NCBI GenBank assembly: GCA_963665525.1
Contig: OY762280.1
Coordinates: forward strand, 1,240,001-1,304,000
Source: UBA12077 sp963665525
GTDB lineage: Bacteria > Bacteroidota > Bacteroidia > Bacteroidales > UBA12077
Reading direction: 5' to 3'
DNA length: 64,000 nt
The stretch's first letter is position 1. Each line of letters begins with the position of its first letter. The position numbers and the translations under genes are program-made. A model generated the notes under the pieces. That model was given only the letters and a program-made list of their open reading frames with translations, did not search any database and was not told where the DNA came from. Positions 54,413 to 63,226 of the stretch are shown in pieces.

Positions 54413-55819
54413 ATGAGTGGCTTTTTTGGCAGCATTTCAAAGAATGATTGTGTAGCTGATGTATTCTATGGTACTGATTATCATTCTCATTTAGGAACAA
54501 AAAGGGCTGGTATGGCTTTTTTTAATCAAGATGATGGATTCCAACGTTCTATTCACAGTTTAGAGGATGGATATTTCAGGAATAAATTCGAAATTAGTTT
54601 ATCTAAATTTAAGGGAAATCAAGGGATAGGAGTGATAAGTGATACGGAGGCTCAACCTATCGTTGTAACATCTCACTTGGGTAAGTTTGCAGTAGCAACA
54701 GTTGGTAAGATTGTTAATATCGATGAGCTGGAAGAACGTTATATGAAACAGCACAGAACGTTTTCAGAAAATAGTCAGGGTGCAGTTAATGCAACAGAGC
54801 TAGTTGCCATGTTGATTGCAGAGGGAGAGGATTTTGTTTCTGGAATTCAGAATGTGTATGATCTTATTAAAGGTTCGTGTTCGATGTTAATATTAACTGA
54901 GAACAGTATTATTGCAGCCAGAGATAAACTTGGAAGAACACCAATAATCATTGGAAGAAAAGATGAAGCTTATGCAGCTACTTTTGAAACCTGTGCATTC
55001 CCTAATTTAGGTTATGAGATAGATAAATTTATTGGTCCGGGAGAAGTAGTTGAAATTACGGCAGAAGGTCATAAACAATTAAAAAAGCCAAATGAGAAGA
55101 TGCAGATATGCTCATTCCTTTGGGTATATTATGGATATCCGCCATCATTCTACGAAAATATTAATGTTGACGAGGTGCGTTATAGATGTGGTGCTTCACT
55201 GGCACAAAGAGATGATTTCGAAGCTGATTTTGCAGCAGGAATACCTGATTCGGGAGTTGGACATGCTATGGGTTATGGCAATGAAAAGAAAATACCCTTA
55301 AAACGCCCTTATTCAAAATATACTCCAACGTGGCCACGCAGTTTTATGCCTCAAAGTCAGGTAACTCGTGATTTGGTTGCAAAAATGAAATTAATACCAA
55401 ACAAAGCACTGATAAAAGATAAGAAAGGAGTATTTCTTGATGATTCAATTGTTCGTGGTACTCAGCTAAAAGATAATGTACAGGACTTGCATGCAGCTGG
55501 AATAAATGAAGTACACATGAGAATTGCATGTCCGCCTTTAACCTATCCATGTGAATTTTTAAATTTCAGCAGATCCAGATCGAATATGGATTTAGCCACA
55601 CATAAAGCAGTGAAACAGATTGAAGGAAAAGAAAATGTGGATATGAAAGAATACTCAGATAACTGTAATGGTAAATATGAGGCTATGGTAGAGCAGATAA
55701 GGAAAAATCTTGATTTAACTACATTAAAATTTCAAAAATTGGATGACCTTGTAGAAGATATTGGTTTACCAAAAGAAAAACTTTGCACACATTGTTGGGA
55801 TGGGAGTAGTTATTTCTAG
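54413..55819 (+). CDS. PurF-like amidophosphoribosyltransferase with Ser in place of Cys2
   Basis: A 468-residue protein of glutamine PRPP amidotransferase form. The N-terminal Ntn domain (about 1-230) includes HSHLGTKRAGMA and LIKGSCSML. The C-terminal phosphoribosyltransferase domain has the PRPP loop FLDDSIVRGTQ, LTYPCEFLNFS and the terminal CTHCWDG. True PurF starts, after Met removal, with the nucleophile Cys (MCGI...). Here the chain reads MSGFFGSIS, with a clear AGT codon for Ser2, so ammonia release from glutamine may be lost or use Ser. It may be a second PurF copy with another role. The fold is sure; the activity is not. Confidence 0.8.
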   Translation: MSGFFGSISKNDCVADVFYGTDYHSHLGTKRAGMAFFNQDDGFQRSIHSLEDGYFRNKFEISLSKFKGNQGIGVISDTEAQPIVVTSHLGKFAVATVGKIVNIDELEERYMKQHRTFSENSQGAVNATELVAMLIAEGEDFVSGIQNVYDLIKGSCSMLILTENSIIAARDKLGRTPIIIGRKDEAYAATFETCAFPNLGYEIDKFIGPGEVVEITAEGHKQLKKPNEKMQICSFLWVYYGYPPSFYENINVDEVRYRCGASLAQRDDFEADFAAGIPDSGVGHAMGYGNEKKIPLKRPYSKYTPTWPRSFMPQSQVTRDLVAKMKLIPNKALIKDKKGVFLDDSIVRGTQLKDNVQDLHAAGINEVHMRIACPPLTYPCEFLNFSRSRSNMDLATHKAVKQIEGKENVDMKEYSDNCNGKYEAMVEQIRKNLDLTTLKFQKLDDLVEDIGLPKEKLCTHCWDGSSYF

Positions 55820-55847
55820 GAGCTATCAATAATTTAGATTTAAAAAG

Positions 55848-55880
55848 AAAGAGCCTTTTAAGGGCTCTTATTCTTTCTAT
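55848..55880 (+). terminator. Weak terminator of the PurF-like gene
   Basis: Stem AGAGCC/GGCTCT within the fragment 55850-55869, followed by TATTCTTTCT. It is 30 bp after the stop. The T run is interrupted. Confidence 0.5.
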
Positions 55881-55891
55881 ATAGTAAGAAG

Positions 55892-56788
55892 TTAATTATC
55901 GTAAATTACCCATGCTCCATAACTAATATATCGATCTCTTGACTCGTGATAGAATGTGTCATAAGATAGTTGTTCTATATTGCTGCATGATTTAGCATTA
56001 TACATTTCCAACATAGTTTTGATACCATCAATAGAGCAATTCATAATTTTTTTATTAGCATCATCTTGAATTGCTAGTTGATGTTCGAATTTCTCCAGTC
56101 CTTTAATATCAATATTTTTAATCAAGTCGATCTGGATACTGTCAACATAAAGTTGCTTTTGCTTATCAGTATAGAAGTGGGTCATATCACTGGTAATAAC
56201 AAGTAAGTCATCTTTATTCATGTAATTCATTAGTAATTTGGCAACTTCTTTATAGTTATCATTTATGTCTTTTCCAATATAATAGCTGTTGCCAAATAAT
56301 ATAGGGACAATTTTGAATTCGCCTTTTAAAGCTGTTTGCAAGTATGGAATAACAGACTCAATTGTATGATCAGGATCATGAGGTGAACTGTCATACTTAA
56401 ATAATTCACTTGAAGCAATTAGAGAATCTGCAAAAGATTTATCAGTAGCTACTTTGCCACAGGGAGAATCCCAATAATCATGATCATCGATTTTAATTTC
56501 GGGGAACGATCCTCGATGTGAATTGCCTAAAATGATAATTCTTTTGTAGCTATGGCCTAATACTTGTTTAGCAGCAACTGTATTTGCTTCGTGCGAAATA
56601 GCTCCCATATGCGACATAACCAGAGCAAATACTTTACTGTTTTTTTGTGCTTGATCATAATTGTGCATCGACTCTGTAATAACAAGTTTTAAGGAATCGC
56701 CATTTTTGGGATAAACAACAGGACGAATGGTTTGAGCAGATAGGTTAAGGGTTTTTAGGATGATGAATAATAAAAAAAATCTTTTCAT
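55892..56788 (-). CDS. MEMO/AmmeMemoRadiSam B-family protein with signal peptide
   Basis: A 298-residue protein. Unlike usual family members it begins with a signal peptide (MKRFFLLFIILKTLNLSA-QT), so it is periplasmic. The MEMO fold residues are present: His60 (SHMGAISH), His91 (LGNSHRGSF), the DHTIESVIPYLQ stretch, SDMTHF and Cys251 (MNCSIDGI). These match the His, His and Cys that bind iron or copper in human MEMO1. The usual AMMECR1 and radical SAM partners are not adjacent. A redox or metal role in the envelope is inference. Confidence 0.82.
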   Translation of the reverse strand: MKRFFLLFIILKTLNLSAQTIRPVVYPKNGDSLKLVITESMHNYDQAQKNSKVFALVMSHMGAISHEANTVAAKQVLGHSYKRIIILGNSHRGSFPEIKIDDHDYWDSPCGKVATDKSFADSLIASSELFKYDSSPHDPDHTIESVIPYLQTALKGEFKIVPILFGNSYYIGKDINDNYKEVAKLLMNYMNKDDLLVITSDMTHFYTDKQKQLYVDSIQIDLIKNIDIKGLEKFEHQLAIQDDANKKIMNCSIDGIKTMLEMYNAKSCSNIEQLSYDTFYHESRDRYISYGAWVIYDN

Positions 56789-56893
56789 ATTTTATTAGTT
56801 ATAATTTAATTACAATACATAAATAATAAAACAAAAAAAGATTACCTGAAAAATCCTGTTAAAACGGTGTTAAAATAAAAGTATGGGGGAACA

Positions 56894-57907
56894 TCAAATA
56901 TTAGGAATCACTTTCTCGCTAATTAATTTCAAATTTTCTTCGGGTGATTCTTCTACTCCAAAAGGTACAGAAAACATAATAGAATCTATTTTTACAGATC
57001 TTCTTATTTGTTTGATTTTGTCAACCACTTGTTTAGGTGTTCCCCAGATGGTAAGATTATCGATCATTTCATCAGATACATATTTTGTAGCTTCTTTAAT
57101 TTTTCCGGCTTTTGAAAGTTTAGTGATTTGATCAATATCTTCTTGCTTGTACTTTACATTACATTTATCCAAAATTTTGGTTAAGTAAGGCAGATACACG
57201 ATCAATGTTTCAGTAACTACTTCTTTGCAGAGTTTTTCATCTTCCGAAACACAACAGATTCCTCCAATAGAGAATTTAGGATTAGAAATTTGCTTGGTTT
57301 CGCTATTTCCAATTAAGAAATTATTTTGTAACTGATTCAGGTAATCGATATTCCATACATCAGCAATTTGTATTTCATTGGAGTATTTCCCTGCAATGTA
57401 TGCCATGTCGAGGTTCCATGTGCCGGTGATTAATGGAATATCTGCCGATTTGATTCTTAAGAAAGCATTTTGATTTGCTTTAAAATATATTCCATTAAAT
57501 TCTGTTTTGTTCATTTCCAAAAAATGCTTAACCAACTGAATATTTTCCTGGTATGCATAGCGTGTGGTTTCTTCGCGAATATCCATGCCTAAAAAATCAT
57601 AAAAAGCACCACGTCCTAGACCTAATACAGCCCTACCATTCGAAATTTCGTTAATAGATAAAATACTAGTTGTTATGATGGCAGGATGGCGATAAAAACC
57701 ATTCAAAAGGCAAGGACCAAGTTCAATTTTGCTTGTGTGTTCACCAATTAAGGTTAAAATTGGAATGGATGGATAGAAAAATAAATCATCGTAAATATAG
57801 ATTCTGTCATAACCGAGTTCTTCAATCTTTTTAGCAATATTAATGTATTTAGTAGGAGCGTAGTTTCCCTGTAGAGCAACATAAAACTTAATCTTTTTCG
57901 ATAGCAT
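56894..57907 (-). CDS. Luciferase-like flavin-dependent oxidoreductase
   Basis: A 337-residue TIM-barrel protein of the luciferase/F420 (LLM) family. Seen: VALQGNYAPTKYINIAKKIEELGYDRIYIYDD near the N-terminus (motif described by shape), TSKIELGPCLLN, GRAVLGLGRGAF with the Gly-rich phosphate site, and WGTPKQVVDKIKQI close to the C-terminus. The pattern is close to methylene-H4MPT reductase-like members, but F420 genes are not seen, so FMN is the likelier cofactor. It is downstream of the KamA-like gene with a terminator between them. Confidence 0.83.
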   Translation of the reverse strand: MLSKKIKFYVALQGNYAPTKYINIAKKIEELGYDRIYIYDDLFFYPSIPILTLIGEHTSKIELGPCLLNGFYRHPAIITTSILSINEISNGRAVLGLGRGAFYDFLGMDIREETTRYAYQENIQLVKHFLEMNKTEFNGIYFKANQNAFLRIKSADIPLITGTWNLDMAYIAGKYSNEIQIADVWNIDYLNQLQNNFLIGNSETKQISNPKFSIGGICCVSEDEKLCKEVVTETLIVYLPYLTKILDKCNVKYKQEDIDQITKLSKAGKIKEATKYVSDEMIDNLTIWGTPKQVVDKIKQIRRSVKIDSIMFSVPFGVEESPEENLKLISEKVIPNI

Positions 57908-57929
57908 TTTTCTATTTGTTGTAAAATTG

Positions 57930-57967
57930 TAATAAAAGTACAGAACTCATAACAAGTTCTGTACTTT
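57930..57967 (-). terminator. Terminator of the KamA-like gene
   Basis: A 13-bp perfect stem AAAGTACAGAACT/AGTTCTGTACTTT (57935-57947 and 57955-57967), 7-nt loop. On the minus strand it is followed by the T-rich TTATTACAATTTT. It is 36 bp after the stop. Confidence 0.75.
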
Positions 57968-58002
57968 AGAGATCTAAATTAATATATAATTATTGGTTTA
58001 GG

Positions 58003-59151
58003 TTAATCGTCTTTACCATCAATGTATAATCCTTGAATATAACCATCACTGGTAGTTTCGTGCATTGGTGGTAAGCCTTTCTTGGCAATTCTTTCAAACT
58101 CTTCTGTTTTATATAATGTTTTGATATTGATATATCGGGTACCATTCGAATTTATATATTCGAATTTAGTATCTGGTCCAACATGCACTTTACCGCCACT
58201 TGGAGCATAAACATAATGTGGTATTGCAGTTGATGATTCTGTACATAAATGTTGATAGATTTCTAATCCTTTTTGCACTGAAGTACGCAAATGATCACTT
58301 CCTTCAACTGGCATACAGTGATTCATATAGTAAGGTATGATATTATTTCTGATTAGTAGTTGAAATAAACGACTCATGGTTTCTACATTATCATTTATAC
58401 CTTTTAAAAGCACGGTCTGGTTTCTTAGAGTAATACCCCTTGAGGTTAATTTTGTACAAGCATCAATAACCTCTGGAACTAATTCATCCGGATGATTAAA
58501 ATGCACATTTATAGCCAGATATTTACTTTTTTCTGGGTTTTGTGAGTTTATCTGATTATACGAAGATAATTTAAAGCAAAGATCTTCGGTATAAATTTGA
58601 GGCATGGTCAACAATGTACGTGTACCAAGACGTATTTCTGATATATTATCCAGTGAGTTAATTTTGTCGAGTAAATAAAATAATTTATCAATATCAAGAA
58701 ATGGTTCGCCTCCGGTTATTAATGCCCCTCGCACCTGATCCATTTTACCTACTTCTTCTGCGACTTTATCAATTTCTTCATAAGTCATACCTGGCTTATT
58801 GCGCATTACACGGCTCTTTTTATAGCAGAATCGGCAATAGGCAGGGCAATCAAAATTAGGAGTAATAAGTACTCTATCTCTGTATAGTCTTTCCAAACCA
58901 TAAGTCTTGGAGGCTTCTTTTCCTTCTTCAAATGGGGTTGCTGTTCCATTGGTTGAATATTCATTAACAGATGGAAGAAACTGTTTTCTAATGGCTTCAG
59001 AACTTTCAAATAGTTTAGAGAGGAAAGTAGTATACTTTACGGGGTATTTCTGTCTAACTTGTTTTATTAATTCTATTTCGTCTTGATTTTTGGCAAAATG
59101 ATATATAAATTTGTCAGAAGCTTTGTTTAAAGTTTTTTCTAATATTTCCAT
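58003..59151 (-). CDS. KamA-family radical SAM aminomutase-like enzyme
   Basis: A 382-residue relative of lysine 2,3-aminomutase, which needs SAM, a 4Fe-4S cluster and PLP. The cluster Cys are 102, 106 and 109 (CPAYCRFC), GGEP follows at about 147-150, and the PLP Lys is 321 in APSGGK. In Clostridium lysine aminomutase two Asp (293 in the QCDLSEG context and 330 in VDAPGGGGK) bind the lysine side chain. Here the same places read CMPVEG and VYAPSGGK, Met and Tyr. The substrate is therefore probably not lysine. A 209-bp leader with alternative stems precedes it. Confidence 0.88.
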   Translation of the reverse strand: MEILEKTLNKASDKFIYHFAKNQDEIELIKQVRQKYPVKYTTFLSKLFESSEAIRKQFLPSVNEYSTNGTATPFEEGKEASKTYGLERLYRDRVLITPNFDCPAYCRFCYKKSRVMRNKPGMTYEEIDKVAEEVGKMDQVRGALITGGEPFLDIDKLFYLLDKINSLDNISEIRLGTRTLLTMPQIYTEDLCFKLSSYNQINSQNPEKSKYLAINVHFNHPDELVPEVIDACTKLTSRGITLRNQTVLLKGINDNVETMSRLFQLLIRNNIIPYYMNHCMPVEGSDHLRTSVQKGLEIYQHLCTESSTAIPHYVYAPSGGKVHVGPDTKFEYINSNGTRYINIKTLYKTEEFERIAKKGLPPMHETTSDGYIQGLYIDGKDD

Positions 59152-59165
59152 GTTTATGATTTTAT

Positions 59166-59346
59166 AATTAGCAATTAGCCTAACTCATAAACAGATATAA
59201 AAATAACCTGTCAGGGCTGTAAAGTAAAATTTATAGTACGAGAGCGCAAATGTAATTTTTAACGGTCAATTAAATTTTTACGAATGAATTGCGCTCTCTC
59301 CTGATAGCCTAACCAGAATTGCTAATTTTACTTTTCAGTATGAGTT
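59166..59346 (-). promoter_or_regulatory. Structured leader upstream of the KamA-like gene, competing stems
   Basis: Four inverted-repeat pairs lie in this 181-bp stretch. E is a 10-bp hairpin, GAGAGCGCAA (59240-59249) with TTGCGCTCTC (59289-59298). B is AAAGTAAAATT (59221-59231) with AATTTTACTTT (59324-59334). C is AATTAGCAATT (59166-59176) with AATTGCTAATT (59317-59327). A is AACTCATA (59182-59189) with TATGAGTT (59339-59346). B and C share bases 59324-59327 and cannot both form, while C would place a stem arm 15 nt before the start codon. This is a possible riboswitch or attenuator; a mobile palindromic element is the alternative. Confidence 0.5.
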
Positions 59347-59360
59347 TAGCATTATAAATT

Positions 59361-59735
59361 CTAGTTTTTGTTTAACCAATCTTTTGCATTTTTCATGCTT
59401 GAAAAATATTCAATGGTGATATTTCCAATCTTCTCCTTGTTTTTATTGGTTTGTTCCATTGAAACTTTTCCAAACACACTTTCAGGCATAATAAATGCCA
59501 TATGCGATACTCCCAATTTGTTTGCTTGAGGAAACCAAATTTCATTGATCCAGTCCTGAATGCTTTGCGACATCACCTTTAATTCTCTTGTATCGTATAA
59601 CAGTTTCTTTTTACCTGTTGTTTCTACCTTGTTTAAGATACTTACAGCAAATTTCTTAAATTCTTCTTCATTTAGATAGTTTGCAAAAATTGCTTTTACA
59701 GCATTCGATTCTGAATCGATTGTTAAATTTTCCAT
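59361..59735 (-). CDS. STAS/SpoIIAA-like protein
   Basis: A 124-residue cytoplasmic protein from the ATG at 59735; the codon at 59741 is TTG and adds only two residues. The pattern strand-helix-strand with LLYDTRELKVMSQSIQDWIN, SHMAFIMPESVFGK and a final helix SMKNAKDWLNKN resembles the SpoIIAA-like (STAS/SEC14) fold that binds a ligand or partner. No phospho-acceptor Ser is certain. A kinase or sigma partner is not adjacent. It stands between ygiQ and the KamA-like gene, with a 209-bp leader after it. Confidence 0.65.
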   Translation of the reverse strand: MENLTIDSESNAVKAIFANYLNEEEFKKFAVSILNKVETTGKKKLLYDTRELKVMSQSIQDWINEIWFPQANKLGVSHMAFIMPESVFGKVSMEQTNKNKEKIGNITIEYFSSMKNAKDWLNKN

Positions 59736-59986
59736 GGTCAATTAAATTTATATTAAACATTAAAAAAGTGTTGAATAACTACCTCATTTGAATGCGTAGT
59801 TACCTATATATTTATTCCTGTTTAATTAAAAAGGTGACCCCTAAATATGAAAAAATATGTAAATAAATTATAATAAATTCGTTAAGAATCAGGTAAAGAA
59901 TAGGTTATGGTAAGAAAAAAATAATGCATTTTTATGACTTGCGAAGAGTATTACATTAATATTGATCTATTGTACTAAGTAAGTGA

Positions 59987-61855
59987 CTATCTTCTTCTTT
60001 TTTTACGGGATGGATTTTTTGTTCTTGTTCCAAATAAGATATTGATTAAATCTTCTCTTTTCGATTTCCTTAATTCTTTTATAATTTCGTTGCGGTATTC
60101 ATTTTTATACCAGAAAAAGAATTTTCGTTGCGATAATTTTTCTTCTTTCGATTTGGCTACTTTAACTTTTTCTAAAGTATATGGATTCACTCCTGAGTAA
60201 TACATAACAGTAGCTAGTGTCATTGGAGTGGGAGTAAAGTCCTGAACTTGTTCTAATCTAAAATCCATCATTTTTGTTTCAATGGCAAGTTCAGCCATAT
60301 GGATATTAGTACACCCCGGATGGCTCGAAATAAAATATGGAATAAGCTGTTGATTTAAATGATGTTTTTTATTGATACGGTCAAAAAGCTTTTTGAACTC
60401 ATTAAACATCGCAAAATCTGGTTTACGCATGATTTTAAGTACATCTTTTGAAGTATGTTCTGGTGCTACCTTTAATCTTCCTGAAACATGGTTTTTAATC
60501 AGTTCCTCTGCATATTCCTGATAAACTTGATTGTTTAACTTATGCATAAATAAATCATAACGAATACCACTACCTACAAATGCTTTCTTAACTTTTTTAT
60601 TGGCATGAACCTTTTTATAAATGTTGGTTAATGCAGTAGGGTCTGTTTGCAGGTTCTTACATACATTTGGGTGAAGGCACGAAGCTCTTTTACATTTCTT
60701 GCACATTTCCAGATCAATTCCTTGCATCTGGTACATATTAGCCGAAGGACCTCCCAAATCAGAAATATAGCCTTTAAAATCGTGCATATTTGTTACTTGG
60801 TCAATCTCTTTTAATATCGATTTTTCTGATCTACTGCTAATATATTTTCCTTGGTGTGCGGAAATGGTACAAAATGAACAAGCTCCAAAACATCCACGGT
60901 GTAATGTAATCGAATGGCGAATCATTTCATAAGCAGGAATAACTTCCTTTTTGGCATATTTTGGATGTGGTAAGCGCGTAAACGGTAAATTATATACAAC
61001 ATCAAGTTCTTTTTCCGAAACAGGCTCATTAGCTGGGTTAATTATAATAGCTTGGTGACCAACATGCTGAATTAATCTTTTCGAACTAGAATAAGTATTG
61101 GATTCTTCTTCTATGATCTTAAAATTCTTAGCATATTTTATTTTATCTTTTAAACAATCATCGTGACTATATAATTCGAAATCAATCCATTTGTTAGTAT
61201 TCTTAATAGGTGCTTCTTTAGTAATATATGCCGTTTGTTGAATATTTTTTAATGTTTCGAAAGGAACACCTTTTTCTAGGAATTGTACAATTTCTGTTAG
61301 AGGCTTTTCGCCCATTCCATACACCAATAAATCAGCTTTGCTATCAAAAAGAATCCCGGGTTTTAGTTTATCAGACCAATAATCGTAATGAGTTAATCGG
61401 CGTAACGAAGCTTCAACACCTCCAATAATTACCGTAATATCAGGATATATTTTCTTTAGAATATTTGAATATACTGTAGTAGCATAATCGGGTCTGAATC
61501 CTGCTTTACCTCCTGGAGTGTAGGCATCGTTTGAGCGTAATCGTTTGTTAGCAGTATAATGATTTACCATCGAATCCATACAACCTGAAGTAACTGCAAA
61601 AAATAAGCGAGGTTCGCCAAGTTTTTTGAAATCACGGAGATCATCTTGCCAGTTGGGTTGTGGAATAATGGCTACTTTTAATCCCAGTGACTCAAGAACT
61701 CTTCCTATAACTGCAGGACCAAATGAAGGATGGTCAACATATGCATCACCACTAAATAGAATAACATCCAATTGATCCCAGCCTCTGGCTTTAACTTCCT
61801 TTTTGGTAGTTGGAAGCCAATCGTTTAATGAGTATATTCTTTTATGATCAACCAT
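59987..61855 (-). CDS. ygiQ: YgiQ-family radical SAM protein
   Basis: A 622-residue iron-sulfur protein. The N-terminal part carries the UPF0313/YgiQ domain (WLPTTKKEVKARGWDQLD, DHPSFGPAVIGR, VTSGCMDSMVNHY). The radical SAM cluster Cys are in HRGCFGACSFCTISAHQG near residue 320, followed by GGPSANMYQMQG. Further Cys-rich CKKCKRASCLHPNVC may hold a second cluster. The C-terminus is basic (RKKRRR). The family function is unknown; E. coli ygiQ has a link to stress. A TACCTTTG box on the minus strand (61870-61863) lies 7 bp before the start codon. Confidence 0.92.
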   Translation of the reverse strand: MVDHKRIYSLNDWLPTTKKEVKARGWDQLDVILFSGDAYVDHPSFGPAVIGRVLESLGLKVAIIPQPNWQDDLRDFKKLGEPRLFFAVTSGCMDSMVNHYTANKRLRSNDAYTPGGKAGFRPDYATTVYSNILKKIYPDITVIIGGVEASLRRLTHYDYWSDKLKPGILFDSKADLLVYGMGEKPLTEIVQFLEKGVPFETLKNIQQTAYITKEAPIKNTNKWIDFELYSHDDCLKDKIKYAKNFKIIEEESNTYSSSKRLIQHVGHQAIIINPANEPVSEKELDVVYNLPFTRLPHPKYAKKEVIPAYEMIRHSITLHRGCFGACSFCTISAHQGKYISSRSEKSILKEIDQVTNMHDFKGYISDLGGPSANMYQMQGIDLEMCKKCKRASCLHPNVCKNLQTDPTALTNIYKKVHANKKVKKAFVGSGIRYDLFMHKLNNQVYQEYAEELIKNHVSGRLKVAPEHTSKDVLKIMRKPDFAMFNEFKKLFDRINKKHHLNQQLIPYFISSHPGCTNIHMAELAIETKMMDFRLEQVQDFTPTPMTLATVMYYSGVNPYTLEKVKVAKSKEEKLSQRKFFFWYKNEYRNEIIKELRKSKREDLINILFGTRTKNPSRKKRRR

Positions 61856-61965
61856 TCTTTTACAAAGGTAGTTTAAAAGCCTGAATAATTAGAATTAGAT
61901 ATTTAATTGACTTGAGAACTATATTGAGTATTGAGTAATGTTATTATATTCGTAAGTAAGTATTT

Positions 61966-63189
61966 TTATGACTTATAGGATTTTGGTATTAGTAACGAAC
62001 TATCACCATAACTTAAAAATCGGAAATCATTACCTAGGGCAAAATCATAAACTTTTTTCCAGTCATCGCCAATGAATGCAGCAATTAATAATAGTAATGT
62101 ACTTTTAGGTTGATGAAAGTTGGTTACCAAAAAATCTACCATTTTAAAATTGTAACCAGGAAAAATCATAATTTGTGTCGAAGCATTCAATTCCTCTAAC
62201 TGATTTTCATTCATAAACTTTAATAACACATTCAAAGCATCTTTTTTACTTATGTTCTGAGGTAAATCATAAGTCTCCCATTGTGAAATATGAGTGTTTA
62301 ATTTCTTATTCTGAAGTAATTTTACACCAAGCCAATAAAGACTTTCAATTGTTCGTACTGATGTTGTTCCAACAGTTAAAATCTTTTTCGATTTTAAAAG
62401 ATTCTCAATATTACTTTTTTTCACAATAAAATGCTCTGTATGCATTTCGTGCTCATCAATGGTTTCTGATTTAACCGGCTTAAAAGTTCCTGCACCAACA
62501 TGTAATGTTACTTCTTCAATATTAATATGTTTAGAACGAAGATTATCTAATACATATTCTGTGAAGTGTAATCCTGCTGTTGGAGCAGCTACAGAGCCTT
62601 TTAATTTAGAGTAAACAGTTTGATATCTATCCTTATCAAGGCTTTCTGATTCGCGATTTAAATATGGAGGAATTGGCGTAGCGCCAATGTTCTCTAAAAT
62701 TTCACTAAAAGTTATTTGCTTATTATCCCATGTAAATTCAATAATTTGAGAATTACCTTCACTTGCTTTTTTACTCGCAGTTAGTGTAATGTCATCATGA
62801 TTAACTGATATCATCTTTTTTAAATCCTGATCTTTCCATTTTTTTAAATTACCAACAATACATTTCCAGGTAATTTTTTCGGTTTGCTGAAACGCCAAAA
62901 CATAGTCGGAAGGTTCAATAGGTTCTAAACAAAATATTTCGATTTGAGCACCAGTTTCTTTGTAGAATTTCAAGCGGGCTTGAATCACTTTTGTATTATT
63001 AAAAACACAAGTAGTATGAGCATCGATGTACTGATGGATATTTTTGAATTGATCCTTATCAACAGTGCCTCGATTATACACTAATAACTGGGAGTTATCT
63101 CTGTTTTCTAATGGATATTTGGCTATTCTTTCATCAGCTAAATCATAACTGAAATCTTCAATTCTAATATTTTCAGGTTTAATACTCAT
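61966..63189 (-). CDS. queA: S-adenosylmethionine:tRNA ribosyltransferase-isomerase QueA
   Basis: Adds the ribosyl part of SAM to preQ1 in tRNA during queuosine synthesis. Seen: FSYDLADERIAKYPLENRDNSQLLV (by shape), VFNNTKVIQARL, GSVAAPTAGLHFTEYVL with the signature AAPTAGLHF, TLHVGAGTFKPV, TVGTTSVRTIESL and FLVTNFHQPKSTLL. At 407 residues it is about 50 longer than the E. coli protein; the extra is mainly in the middle (around KKMISVNHDDITLTASKKAS). Its gene is divergent from the DUF2027 gene, with an inverted-repeat -7 box between. Confidence 0.96.
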   Translation of the reverse strand: MSIKPENIRIEDFSYDLADERIAKYPLENRDNSQLLVYNRGTVDKDQFKNIHQYIDAHTTCVFNNTKVIQARLKFYKETGAQIEIFCLEPIEPSDYVLAFQQTEKITWKCIVGNLKKWKDQDLKKMISVNHDDITLTASKKASEGNSQIIEFTWDNKQITFSEILENIGATPIPPYLNRESESLDKDRYQTVYSKLKGSVAAPTAGLHFTEYVLDNLRSKHINIEEVTLHVGAGTFKPVKSETIDEHEMHTEHFIVKKSNIENLLKSKKILTVGTTSVRTIESLYWLGVKLLQNKKLNTHISQWETYDLPQNISKKDALNVLLKFMNENQLEELNASTQIMIFPGYNFKMVDFLVTNFHQPKSTLLLLIAAFIGDDWKKVYDFALGNDFRFLSYGDSSLLIPKSYKS

Positions 63190-63208
63190 ATAATTCGTTT
63201 TGAGTGTG

Positions 63209-63226
63209 CAAAATTAACTAATTTTG
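63209..63226. promoter_or_regulatory. Back-to-back -7 boxes between queA and the DUF2027 gene
   Basis: CAAAATTA-AC-TAATTTTG is a perfect inverted repeat. Each arm is a TAnnTTTG-type -7 box on its own strand: one 20 bp before queA (minus), the other 127 bp before the DUF2027 gene (plus). A TTTG at 63199-63202 precedes the plus box by 16 bp, shorter than the usual 19-20. Confidence 0.4.

Noticed and set aside
59175..59312. TAGCCTAAC seen twice in the KamA-like leader, similar to the RAYT palindrome core
   Set aside because: The 8-9 bp match lacks the inverted partner that defines the cassette palindromes.
59264..59749. 14-mer GGTCAATTAAATTT at 59264-59277 and 59736-59749 on both sides of the STAS-like gene
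   Set aside because: Short and AT-rich, and one copy overlaps the start region; too weak to call an attachment site or operator.
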